A DNA stretch of 64,000 nucleotides from Hyphomicrobiales bacterium (GTDB lineage Bacteria; Pseudomonadota; Alphaproteobacteria; Rhizobiales; Xanthobacteraceae), in NCBI GenBank assembly GCA_017305555.1, contig JAFKKM010000009.1:1-64000 (forward strand), in the 5' to 3' direction. Below, piece by piece: positions 52,367-60,201 of this stretch. A program made the position numbers and the translations under genes. The stretch's first letter is position 1, and each line of letters opens with the position of its first letter. A model generated the notes under the pieces. That model worked only from the letters and a program-made list of their open reading frames with translations, made no database searches and was not told where the DNA came from.

Positions 52367-52491
52367 GCGTCGTCCCCGCGCAGGCGGGGACCCATTACCC
52401 CTGGCATTCGTGGTTATAAAAATAACCACGCCTTGGTGATGGAGCCGAGCCGCTGCGGAGTCTGGGTCCCCGCCTGCGCGGGGACGACGAT
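52367..52491. repeat. Dispersed palindromic repeat, family A, copy 3 (inverted)
   Basis: The same ends as copies 1 and 2, but the core is in the reverse orientation (TTATAAAAATAACCACGCC ... GAGCCGAGCCGCTGCGGAG). With its flanks it fills most of the 376-base gap before selD; the rest holds only the selD promoter and leader. Confidence 0.85.
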
Positions 52492-52702
52492 CTTTTGCGT
52501 CGCAAATCCACCGGCAAAACTGACTTCCGGTGAAGCTCTGAAATCGCTTCACCGAACACGCCTCGCGATGCGACGCATGGTCCGTTTGCATCGGCGGCGC
52601 GTTCCGGCGTATGTTTGGTGATCGTAATTGTCTCTCTGCTCTGCGCGGCGCGCGGAATGCCGATGAGCCTGCCGCGGCGCGGCGCGATCGGGAGATTTGA
52701 CA

Positions 52703-53752
52703 ATGAACGCCCCCATTATACGCCTTACCAGCCTCGCCCATGGCGGCGGCTGCGGATGCAAGCTCGCGCCATCGGTGTTGCAGGAACTGCTGGCGGGGCA
52801 GCCTGCCGCAGCACCGTTCCGGCAATTGCTGGTCGGCGCTGACACCGGCGACGACGCCGCTGTCTGGCAGGTCGACGACAACACCTGCATCGTCGCCACC
52901 ACCGACTTCTTCATGCCGGTCGTCGACGATCCGTTCGACTTCGGCCGCATCGCCGCCACCAACGCCATCTCCGACATCTACGCCATGGGCGCCAAGCCGA
53001 TCCTGGCGCTGGCGATCCTCGGGATGCCGCTCGACAAGATTTCCGTCGACGTGGTGCGCGAGATTTTGCGCGGCGGCGCGTCGGTCTGTGCGGATGCCGG
53101 CTTCCCCATCGGCGGCGGCCATTCCATCGACGCGCCGGAGCCGATCTACGGTCTCGCCGTGATCGGCATCTGCCGGCCCGAACAGGTGCGCCGCAACGCC
53201 GACGCCAAGCCGGGCGATGCGCTGATCCTGACCAAGGGCCTCGGCGTCGGGGTTTATTCCGCAGCGATCAAAAAGGGCCAGCTCGACGGCGACGGCTACG
53301 CCGAGATGGTCGCCTCCACCACGCAACTCAATCGCGTCGGCGGCGACCTGTCCGCCGATCCCGCCGTTCACGCCATCACCGACGTCACCGGCTTCGGCCT
53401 GCTCGGCCACGCCTACGAGATGGCGCGAGAATCGAAACTGTCGCTGGCGATCGACGCCAGGAAGGTACCGCTGTTCTCACGCGCCAATGAACTGGCCAAG
53501 AGCGGCTTCATCACCGGCGCATCGAAGCGCAACTGGGCGAGCTACGGCGCGTCCATCGTGCTACCGCCCGCCATGCCGGAATGGCAACGCGACCTGCTGG
53601 CCGATCCGCAGACCTCGGGCGGTCTATTGGTCGCCTGCGCGCCGGATCACGCCGAGGCAGTGCTGAAGAAGGTGATCGACGCCGGATTCACATCGGCAAA
53701 AATCATTGGCCACGCCGAAGCCGGTCCTGCGCAGGTGCGGATCGAAAGCTAA
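52703..53752 (+). CDS. selD: Selenophosphate synthetase
   Basis: A 349-residue enzyme making selenophosphate from selenide and ATP, the selenium donor for tRNA-Sec. The start is placed at the ATG at 52703, because then the active-site residues fall at Cys17 and Lys20 in [10 protein letters not shown], the same numbers as in E. coli SelD. A TTG six bases upstream is possible. Further motifs are DDAAVWQ (metal aspartates), [33 protein letters not shown] and [11 protein letters not shown]. It is convergent to the selA-selB operon, so the locus has all four Sec genes: selA, selB, selC and selD. Confidence 0.97.
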   Translation: MNAPIIRLTSLAHGGGCGCKLAPSVLQELLAGQPAAAPFRQLLVGADTGDDAAVWQVDDNTCIVATTDFFMPVVDDPFDFGRIAATNAISDIYAMGAKPILALAILGMPLDKISVDVVREILRGGASVCADAGFPIGGGHSIDAPEPIYGLAVIGICRPEQVRRNADAKPGDALILTKGLGVGVYSAAIKKGQLDGDGYAEMVASTTQLNRVGGDLSADPAVHAITDVTGFGLLGHAYEMARESKLSLAIDARKVPLFSRANELAKSGFITGASKRNWASYGASIVLPPAMPEWQRDLLADPQTSGGLLVACAPDHAEAVLKKVIDAGFTSAKIIGHAEAGPAQVRIES

Positions 53753-53799
53753 GTGATTTCGTTTCCACTGTCATTGCGAGGAGTCGATTAGCCTCATCG

Positions 53800-53886
53800 T
53801 CATGGCCGGGCTTGTCCTGGCCATCCACGTCTCTGAACTTGCGATGTTCTCAAGACGTGGATGCCCGGCATAAAGCCGGGCATGAC
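53800..53886. repeat. Dispersed inverted repeat, family B
   Basis: GTCATGGCCGGGCTTGTCCT...CATCCACGTC mirrored by GACGTGGATGCCCGGCATAA...GCATGACGG. It separates convergent selD and the end of the sel operon. A short GTCATTGCGAGGAG half-copy precedes it. Confidence 0.85.
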
Positions 53887-53910
53887 GGATCAGATTGAAT
53901 GAATCGCGAA

Positions 53911-54315
53911 CTAATTCGCCTGAGCCGGCTCGACCTTCATACGGCGGCCCCAGGTGTCGAAGAAGTGGCCTTCATTGACCACCATGCGGTCGGCGTTGAC
54001 GCGGTCTTCCAACTCGCGCAACGCATCGGCCGCTTTGGCGTCCTCCACCGGGCCGCCGTCGTCATCGATGAGCGGCATCAAGAGCACGCCGTCCCACGGC
54101 ACGTTGGCGCCGCGCATCAACAGCGTGAAGTGGTGCCAATCGAGTTCGTCGCCGATCACATGCGTGAACGTCGAGCGCAGCGGCAGCACGCCGAGATTGG
54201 CGGTCGAGATCAGAATGATCAGCGCGGTGAATCCACCGGTGCGCTGGAATTCATGCACCACCCAATCGTCGAACAGGAAGTCGTCGAGCTTCTTGCGCCT
54301 AGCAGGTTTCGACAA
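53911..54315 (-). CDS. Unknown small protein, last gene of the selA-selB operon
   Basis: A 134-residue acidic soluble protein that I do not recognise. The start is placed at a TTG (54315) with GTGGAG upstream; it overlaps the preceding gene by 17 bases. Notable segments are KKLDDFLFDDWVVHEFQRTGGFTALIIL, VIGDELDWHHFTLLMRGANVPWDGVLLMPLIDDDGG and DRMVVNEGHFFDTWGRRMKV. The many Asp, Glu and His could bind a metal, but no known site is obvious. Its place at the end of a formate dehydrogenase/selenocysteine operon suggests a role in selenium use or formate dehydrogenase maturation, by position only. Confidence 0.75.
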   Translation of the reverse strand: MSKPARRKKLDDFLFDDWVVHEFQRTGGFTALIILISTANLGVLPLRSTFTHVIGDELDWHHFTLLMRGANVPWDGVLLMPLIDDDGGPVEDAKAADALRELEDRVNADRMVVNEGHFFDTWGRRMKVEPAQAN

Positions 54316-54778
54316 GCGGCAGCTCCACGATTTCCCGCTCCATGATGCTGAGGAACGCCCCGTTGCGATGCTCGGCGAACCACGCCTCGAACGCGCGCAG
54401 CTTCTCGATGATGCTTGCTGAATCCGCTGGCGTTCCCGTCTCGGGCGCTTCCGGCTGGGACGCCTGCCAACAGGCCGCAATCACCGGCGCGAAGTTCGTC
54501 AGCGTCTCCTGCTGCGTCTCGCTGGTGCCGCTCCAGCCCAGTTCGTGCAGGAAAGCCGTGGAGCCGCGCAGGATGGCGTCCTCCTCGGTCTCGCAGCCGT
54601 CGAGCGCGGCGGTGACGGTGCGCATCAGGTTGAGCCGCCGGAAACCGAAGGCGCGATCCTGCTCCAATTCGCGGAAACGAACTGCTGCTTCCTTGCGATA
54701 ATTCTCTTCGTTAATGGAGGCGTCGTGCGCGATCCGGTCGAGATCGTCGAGTAACGCCGTCAAGGGCTGAGCCGTCAT
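54299..54778 (-). CDS. Unknown helical protein coupled to selB
   Basis: A 159-residue protein with no recognised family. It looks all-helical: an N-terminal amphipathic stretch (LLDDLDRIAHDASINEENYRKEAAVRFRELEQDRAFGFRRLN), a middle GCETEEDAILRGSTAFLHELGW, and a C-terminal IEKLRAFEAWFAEHRNGAFLSIMEREIVE. Its ATG overlaps the stop of the long selB frame as ATGA, so it is translated right after SelB has read through selC. The next gene overlaps its 3' end. It is likely an accessory factor of the Sec or formate dehydrogenase system, inferred from linkage. Confidence 0.78.
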   Translation of the reverse strand: MTAQPLTALLDDLDRIAHDASINEENYRKEAAVRFRELEQDRAFGFRRLNLMRTVTAALDGCETEEDAILRGSTAFLHELGWSGTSETQQETLTNFAPVIAACWQASQPEAPETGTPADSASIIEKLRAFEAWFAEHRNGAFLSIMEREIVELPLVETC

Positions 54779-56886
54779 CGCGCGCTCCCGTGCTTGTTGA
54801 AGGTTGGTGGAAGAGAATGGGAGTCGAACCCACCAAGAACCGACTCGCGGCCCTTCCCGGATTTGAAGTCCGGACGCCCCACCGGGAACGATGCTCTTCC
54901 AATTGTTTCAATCTTCGGCGCCGTACTCGTCTCCAAGTTACCCGGAGCCATCTCATCGGCCGGCCTGCGAAACAGGTCAAGCCGATGCTTGTTGACACGG
55001 CGCAGATCGCCTCTGCGAATTGTAACACCATGCCGGTCGAAGAATTCAAGTATCTGGATCGCGACTTTGCGGCCATTGTCGAATTTGTCGCGGAATTGCG
55101 CGGCGGTGAACTGATGATCGGCCGCCTGCTCCGACAGCGTCGCCATCACGCCGACCATCTCCGCGACCGTCGCGCGCAGGAAGAAGTGATCGTGCGCCAC
55201 TTCATCGACGCGGCCCATGCGCCCGACCAGCTTGAACAGCCGCCGCACTTCCGGCTCGGCAACGCCGGTATAGCCCGCGATATCGCGGACGCGCGGCGGA
55301 CGGAAGCGCCCCTCGCCGCCGATGAAAATTCGCACCTTGTTCCACAGCGCTTCGTCGCCCGGCGTCAGCCGCACCTCATGGCTCGGCAGGCGGATCCACG
55401 CGCCGTCGAGCGCGATGTCCCGGCTGCGCGCCAGCCCCTGCAGCAACGCGGCGAAAGCCGGCGTCGGTAGACGCGGTTCGAGTTGCAGCCTCAGCCGCTC
55501 TAGGCCGATGCCGGACAGGTTCGGATTCTCGGCGTGGAATTTCGCCAGCGTGGCGAGAATATCGTTCTTCATCCGCAGCCAGACGGCCGGCGCGATGACG
55601 AATTCGGTCTTCGCGGTGACAAGCCGCAGCAGGCTCATGCGCTGCACCAGCGCCTCGCGCTCCGTCTCCGAGATCGCACGGTCGCGAATGAAGGCGGAGA
55701 AATCGGTATAGCCGGCAGCGCAATTCAACAGCGCCGTAAGCGCACCTTCTGGATCGCTGATGGCGTTGGCCTCGAGCTGCGCGATGCGTTCCGGCGCGCG
55801 ACGCTTGCGCGCGGCAGCGCGCAGATCGAGGAACATTCCGCCGCCGATGGTTCGCTGCGCCGTGGTGTCGCGCAGCACGAAGCGATCACCGACCGCCGCC
55901 GCAATCGGCTGGTCCAGCACCAGTTGCACGAAGGCGTGACCACCGGGCGGAATCGGATCGTCGCTAAGCAGCACGATGCGCGCGCCGATCTCGGTGGCAG
56001 CATGATGCAACCGCACCGGCATCCACTGCGTGATCGGCTTGCTCTCGCCCGCCAGCACTTCGACGCGGGCGTCGATGCGGTTCGCAGGCGCGTGCAATTC
56101 CGGATCGAGCACGACGTTGCCGCGCGAAATCGCATCCTTGGTGACGCCGTCGCCGGCGAGGTTGAGCGCGCAGCGGTCGCCGGCGCGGCCGGTCTCGGTC
56201 ACGTTGTTCTGCGCGTGAATGCCGCGCACCCGGGCCTGCAACCCCGACGGGCTGACGATCACCTGATCGCCGACGTTGATGCTGCCGGACAGCACCGTGC
56301 CGGTCACCACCGTGCCGGTGCCGGACAGCGTGAAGGAACGATCGACCGCGAGCCTGAAACGCCCCTTGTCGGAGCGCGCCTGCCAGTCATGCGCCGCTGC
56401 GAACAGCCGTGCGCGCAGATCGTCGATGCCCTGCCCGCTCTGGCTCGACACCGCGAACATCTCGATATCGCTCAGCGGCGTCAGCGCCAGCGCATTCGCG
56501 ATCTCGATGCGCACTTCGGCGAGACGATCCTCGCTGACGAGATCGGCCTTGGTGATGGCAACCGCGCCGCGGGTGATGCCGAGCAGATTGACGATCGCCA
56601 GATGCTCGACCGTCTGCGGCATGATGCCGTCGTCGGCGGCAATCACCAGCAGCACGAAATCGATGCCGCTGGCCCCCGCCAGCATGTTGTGGACGAAACG
56701 CTCGTGACCCGGCACGTCGACGAAGCCGAGCACGCCGCCGTCCGGCGTCGGCAGATAGGCGAAGCCGAGATCGACCGAGATGCCGCGCGCTTTCTCTTCC
56801 TTGAGGCGGTCGGTATCGACGCCGGTGAGCGCGCGCACCAGCGACGTCTTGCCGTGATCGATATGGCCCGCGGTGCCGACGATCAT
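54775..56886 (-). CDS. selB: Selenocysteine-specific elongation factor SelB, reading through selC
   Basis: A 703-residue GTPase that brings Sec-tRNA to UGA codons with a SECIS hairpin. G motifs: GTAGHIDHGKTSL, DVPGHERFVHNML and AITKADLV. EF-Tu-like barrels follow, then the C-terminal winged-helix domains for SECIS RNA, ending with DRHGVTIRRGDLRRVNKHRLDLFR. E. coli SelB has 614 residues. Here the last ~64 residues are extra, and residues 663-694 are encoded by the complete tRNA-Sec gene read in sense with no stop. The ATG overlaps the Sel1-repeat gene stop (ATGA), and the TGA overlaps the next gene's ATG (ATGA), so the long frame looks genuine. Confidence 0.95.
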   Translation of the reverse strand: MIVGTAGHIDHGKTSLVRALTGVDTDRLKEEKARGISVDLGFAYLPTPDGGVLGFVDVPGHERFVHNMLAGASGIDFVLLVIAADDGIMPQTVEHLAIVNLLGITRGAVAITKADLVSEDRLAEVRIEIANALALTPLSDIEMFAVSSQSGQGIDDLRARLFAAAHDWQARSDKGRFRLAVDRSFTLSGTGTVVTGTVLSGSINVGDQVIVSPSGLQARVRGIHAQNNVTETGRAGDRCALNLAGDGVTKDAISRGNVVLDPELHAPANRIDARVEVLAGESKPITQWMPVRLHHAATEIGARIVLLSDDPIPPGGHAFVQLVLDQPIAAAVGDRFVLRDTTAQRTIGGGMFLDLRAAARKRRAPERIAQLEANAISDPEGALTALLNCAAGYTDFSAFIRDRAISETEREALVQRMSLLRLVTAKTEFVIAPAVWLRMKNDILATLAKFHAENPNLSGIGLERLRLQLEPRLPTPAFAALLQGLARSRDIALDGAWIRLPSHEVRLTPGDEALWNKVRIFIGGEGRFRPPRVRDIAGYTGVAEPEVRRLFKLVGRMGRVDEVAHDHFFLRATVAEMVGVMATLSEQAADHQFTAAQFRDKFDNGRKVAIQILEFFDRHGVTIRRGDLRRVNKHRLDLFRRPADEMAPGNLETSTAPKIETIGRASFPVGRPDFKSGKGRESVLGGFDSHSLPPTFNKHGSAR
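54805..54900 (-). tRNA. selC: tRNA-Sec (anticodon UCA), embedded in selB
   Basis: The minus strand folds as a selenocysteine tRNA. The acceptor GGAAGAG pairs with CTCTTCC. A long D-stem CGTTCC/GGGGCG has a CGGT loop. The anticodon arm is CCGGA-CTTCAAA-TCCGG (anticodon TCA). A long variable arm AAGGGCCG/CGGTTCTT and a T-arm GTGGG-TTCGACT-CCCAT follow, with discriminator A and an encoded CCA. The eighth acceptor pair, expected in bacterial tRNA-Sec, is C against U. The gene lies wholly within the selB reading frame. It could be made by processing of the operon transcript or from its own promoter. Confidence 0.95.
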
Positions 56887-57686
56887 GACGCGGGCTCCCC
56901 GAGCGGCCGTTTCGCCAGCGCCCGCGCACGCTCGATGTCGGCTTCGGACATCGCCGCATAAGTCGGCTGTAGGAACGATTCCGCCAACGCGCTGCCGCCA
57001 GATTGCGCGCGCAACAGCCACATCAGCGCCGCCACCGGATCGCGCGGCACGCCGGCGCCGAGTTGATAAGCTGCACCAAGCATCGCCTGCGCGTCGACAT
57101 CGCCGCGCGCCGCCGCCATGTCCCACCAGCGTGCGGCTTCTGCCGCGTCGCGCTCAACGCCGATGGCGTTGTGATAGATCATGCCGAGCCGGGTCATCGA
57201 CGGCACCACGCCTTGCGCGGCGGCAGCCTCCGCCCAGCTCTTGGCCTCGGCGAGATCGCCGGGGATCATCTGCTGCTCGTAAAGCATCCACGACAGCATG
57301 TCCTGTGCCGGGCCGTCGCCGGCTTCCGCCGCTGCACGATAGAGTTCGGCCGCTTTCACCGCGTTGGACTCGACGCCCTCGCCTTTGAAATAGAGGTCCG
57401 CGAGATTGCGCTTGCCGATGATGTCGCCGCTCTCGGCGGCGAGCGTCAGCCATTTGAACGCGAGCGCGGTGTCGCGCGCGACACCCATGCCTTCGCTGAA
57501 ACAGACGCCGACATTGTTCTGCGCCCGTGCTACGCCCTGCTGCGCCAAGGGCCCCCAGATCGCCAGCGCCGACTCGTAGTCGTTGCCGGCGGCGGCATCG
57601 AGCGCGTCCGACATCAGTTCGGCCGTAGTCTTCTCGGCCGGCTTGCTGCGGAAAGCTTTGAGCGATGAATCGAGCCAGCCCATCAT
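56883..57686 (-). CDS. Sel1-repeat (TPR-like) protein between selA and selB
   Basis: A 267-residue protein made largely of Sel1-like repeats: AQNNVGVCFSEGMGVARD, GKRNLADLYFKGEGVESN, GPAQDMLSWMLYEQQMIPGD, TRLGMIYHNAIGVERD and AQAMLGAAYQLGAGVPRD. Five or six repeats form a helical solenoid for protein binding. No signal peptide is apparent, so it should be cytoplasmic. Its start overlaps selA as ATGA and its stop overlaps selB as ATGA, so it is produced in step with the Sec machinery. It could be a scaffold for SelA/SelB or a formate dehydrogenase maturation factor; neither is shown. 'Sel1' is only the name of the repeat and does not indicate selenium. Confidence 0.85.
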   Translation of the reverse strand: MMGWLDSSLKAFRSKPAEKTTAELMSDALDAAAGNDYESALAIWGPLAQQGVARAQNNVGVCFSEGMGVARDTALAFKWLTLAAESGDIIGKRNLADLYFKGEGVESNAVKAAELYRAAAEAGDGPAQDMLSWMLYEQQMIPGDLAEAKSWAEAAAAQGVVPSMTRLGMIYHNAIGVERDAAEAARWWDMAAARGDVDAQAMLGAAYQLGAGVPRDPVAALMWLLRAQSGGSALAESFLQPTYAAMSEADIERARALAKRPLGEPAS

Positions 57687-59095
57687 GCGCGCTCCGCCAA
57701 TCCGAGGCCCGCGAGATTGCGAACGAAGCCGGCGTCATCCTCAAGGCAGCGCAGATCGAGCACCAACGCGTGCTCCGCGATGTGGCCGATCACCGGCTTG
57801 TCGAGACTGCGAAGTGCCGCCGCCAATGCAATCAAGGCACGGCCGCTCGCGCGCGCGCCTGCCGCGCGAATGGCAATGCCGGCGCTCGGCAGGGTTTCCT
57901 GCGGCAACGCGCCGGAGCCGATCTGGCTGGCGCAATCGACAACTGTTGCGACATAACCCGACCCGACGGCGGCCGATAACGCCGGCAGCAGCCGCGCTGC
58001 CTGTGCGGCGATCTCGTCCCGCTTGCGCGCCAGCAGGCGGATGGTCGGCAGGCGCTCCGCGAGACGATCGGGATCGCGATAGAGTTGCAGCGTCGCCTCG
58101 ATGGCGGCGAGCCGGACTTTGTCGACGCGCAGCGCGCGCTTCATCGGATTCTTGTTGAGCCGCGCGATCAGATCGCAGCGGCCGACGATGAAGCCGGCCT
58201 GCGGCCCGCCGAGCAACTTGTCACCGGAGAACGTGACGAGATCGGCGCCTTCGGCTACCGCCTCGCGCACGGTCTGCTCGTGCGACAGCCCGTAGCGCGC
58301 GAGATCGACCAGCGTGCCGGAGCCGAGGTCATTCAACAGCGGCACGTTTTGCGCGCGCGTGATGTCGGCGAGCGCCTTTCCGGAGACGCTCTTGGTGAAC
58401 CCCTCGACGCGATAGTTCGAGGTATGCACCTTGAGCACGAGGCCGGTCTTGGGGCCGAGCGCCGCCGCATAGTCCTTCTCATGCGTGCGGTTGGTGGTGC
58501 CGACCTCAACGAGTTTGGTGCCCGCACGCGCCATGATATCCGGCATCCGGAACGCGCCGCCGATCTCGATCAACTCGCCCCGCGAGATCACCGCTTCCTT
58601 GCCGCGCCCGAGTGTGTTCAACGCCAGCAGCACCGCACCGGCATTGTTATTGACCACCGTGGCATCTTCGGCACCGGTCAGCTCGCACAACAGGTCGCGG
58701 ACCAGATCGTCGCGCTCACCGCGCTTGCCGGTGTCGAGATTGAATTCAAGCGCGAGCGCATCGCGCATCGCCGCTGTCGCCGCTTCCACGGCCGCTTCCG
58801 CGATCTGCGCACGGCCAAGATTGGTATGGAGCACTGTGCCGGTCAGATTGAAGACCGGCCGCACCTTGGGTTGCGAAGAGCGTTCCAGCGATGCGATTGC
58901 CGATGCCACGATAGCATCCGCGTTCGGCACCGCCATCTGCTCCGAAGCCGCGCCGCGCACGTCCTCGACCGAACGCCGAAGGGCCTCCAGCAATGCGGGA
59001 CGACCGAAACGATCGATGGCTTCAATGGCGAGCGGCGTCTTCAGCAACTCGTCGATGGCCGGAATACGCCTGAATGCGGGCCCGGGATCGCGCAC
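57683..59095 (-). CDS. selA: L-seryl-tRNA(Sec) selenium transferase
   Basis: A 470-residue PLP enzyme that turns Ser-tRNA-Sec into Sec-tRNA-Sec with selenophosphate. The N-terminal domain begins RRIPAIDELLKTPLAIEAIDRFGR. The core includes NLTGTVLHTNLGRAQIAEAAVEA, ATVVNNNAGAVLLALNTLG and the PLP lysine motif FSGDKLLGGPQAGFIVG. The length matches E. coli SelA (463). The start is GTG with GGAGG seven bases upstream, nine bases after the fdhE stop. The stop overlaps the Sel1-repeat gene. It is in one operon with fdhE and the formate dehydrogenase genes. Confidence 0.97.
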   Translation of the reverse strand: MRDPGPAFRRIPAIDELLKTPLAIEAIDRFGRPALLEALRRSVEDVRGAASEQMAVPNADAIVASAIASLERSSQPKVRPVFNLTGTVLHTNLGRAQIAEAAVEAATAAMRDALALEFNLDTGKRGERDDLVRDLLCELTGAEDATVVNNNAGAVLLALNTLGRGKEAVISRGELIEIGGAFRMPDIMARAGTKLVEVGTTNRTHEKDYAAALGPKTGLVLKVHTSNYRVEGFTKSVSGKALADITRAQNVPLLNDLGSGTLVDLARYGLSHEQTVREAVAEGADLVTFSGDKLLGGPQAGFIVGRCDLIARLNKNPMKRALRVDKVRLAAIEATLQLYRDPDRLAERLPTIRLLARKRDEIAAQAARLLPALSAAVGSGYVATVVDCASQIGSGALPQETLPSAGIAIRAAGARASGRALIALAAALRSLDKPVIGHIAEHALVLDLRCLEDDAGFVRNLAGLGLAERA

Positions 59096-59104
59096 CGCAG
59101 CCTC

Positions 59105-60022
59105 CTAGTAGCCGATCAGGAACGGATTGATGCCGCCACGGCGGAAACCGAGTTCCCGCACCAGGAGATCGAGACCAAGCGTGGCGACATCGTCGGCCAC
59201 CGGATCGAGCCGATCGTCCTTCTGCTGGTTGAAGATCTTCATGTAACCGTGGCAGTCGTCGCAGGTTTCCGCCTTGATGTTGCCGACGCCCTCGATTTCC
59301 TGGAACAGGATTTTCCGGGTGGAGCCGCACAGCGTGCATTTGGAGCGAACGTAGTTCCACATCGTGCCGCATAGCGAGCAGGCGCAGAACCGTGTGCCCG
59401 GCGCACGACGCCAGTTGACGATGGCGGTCGAGGTCGGCGCGCTGCCGCAGCACGGGCAGACGCCGTCGCCCACCGATTGCAGCGACTTGTCGTCGAGCCG
59501 CGCCGCGAGCCGCGCGAAATGCACCTGCAACGCGGCCGCGACGAAGATGTGCTCGGCGACCGCTTCGAACGGGATGGCTTCCGCCAGCACGTTCTGCAAC
59601 ATCGCCTCGCGTCCGGCGGCGTCGGCTTCGGTGACACGCAGCAAGGCCGCACGCGCCGGCGACGGCATTTCCAATCCGACAGCGGCGTCGAGCAACCGCT
59701 GGAACGCGGCCTCGAACGCCGAGTCGGCCTTGAAGGCGACGCGGTCGAGCGGCGGCATCTTGTGTTCCCTGGCGCGCGCCAGCGTTTCGGCATCGATCGG
59801 CGCGGGCTCCGGCAAGCCATCCTGAATAGATGCCTGGACGCCGCAGAGACCGGAGAGGAAATTCAGGTAAGGCGCGAGATCGTGCCCTTCGGCCAAAACG
59901 GCAAAGCGGGCGCTGCGATCAGCGAATAGCTGGACCGGATCGGGCAATCGCGCGAACGGCGGGATCGGAATATTGCCAATAGCAGAGGGATCAGGCTGGG
60001 TTGTATCGACGCGCGACATCAT
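59105..60022 (-). CDS. fdhE: Formate dehydrogenase accessory protein FdhE
   Basis: A 305-residue cytoplasmic maturation factor needed for formate dehydrogenase assembly. It contains the four CxxC motifs of the family: CPCCGS, CSLCGT, CTLCGS and CDDCHG, which bind metal (rubredoxin-like iron). LPDPVQLFADRSARF at the N-terminus and GLDLLVRELGFRRGGINPFLIGY at the C-terminus are typical. It follows fdoI after 179 bases that contain a dispersed repeat and a strong hairpin, and it precedes selA by nine bases. Confidence 0.95.
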   Translation of the reverse strand: MMSRVDTTQPDPSAIGNIPIPPFARLPDPVQLFADRSARFAVLAEGHDLAPYLNFLSGLCGVQASIQDGLPEPAPIDAETLARAREHKMPPLDRVAFKADSAFEAAFQRLLDAAVGLEMPSPARAALLRVTEADAAGREAMLQNVLAEAIPFEAVAEHIFVAAALQVHFARLAARLDDKSLQSVGDGVCPCCGSAPTSTAIVNWRRAPGTRFCACSLCGTMWNYVRSKCTLCGSTRKILFQEIEGVGNIKAETCDDCHGYMKIFNQQKDDRLDPVADDVATLGLDLLVRELGFRRGGINPFLIGY

Positions 60023-60109
60023 TACACCTCACGAACCCCACGGGCCACGTGGATTTGTACGCTAGAGCCTTTCCGACCAAATCAGAAGCGGACTCTATGA
60101 CTTTGTTTT

Positions 60110-60158
60110 GACGCGTTTTCTTCACGCGAACCGGAAGCCGCTTCGCTTGAAAACGCTT
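60110..60158. repeat. Dispersed repeat, family C, copy 2
   Basis: GACGCGTTTTCTTCACGCGA ... CTTGAAAACGCTTG, closely matching 28179-28229 in the same orientation. Here it lies between fdoI and fdhE. Confidence 0.8.
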
Positions 60159-60161
60159 GAG

Positions 60162-60196
60162 TGCTTCGGCGCCGGCTTGTGGCCGGCGCCGAAGCA
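60162..60196 (-). terminator. Strong hairpin between fdoI and fdhE
   Basis: A 15-bp perfect stem (TGCTTCGGCGCCGGC and complement) with loop TTGTG, just after the fdoI stop. No U-run follows at once, so it may act as an attenuator or processing and stability element that sets fdoGHI apart from the fdhE-sel part. Confidence 0.6.
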
Positions 60197-60201
60197 GGTT
60201 G

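Noticed and set aside
54316-54480. Longer start for the last gene of the sel operon
   Set aside because: The added residues are Arg/Ser-rich and lie out of frame over the preceding gene. The TTG at 54315 has a better ribosome-binding site.
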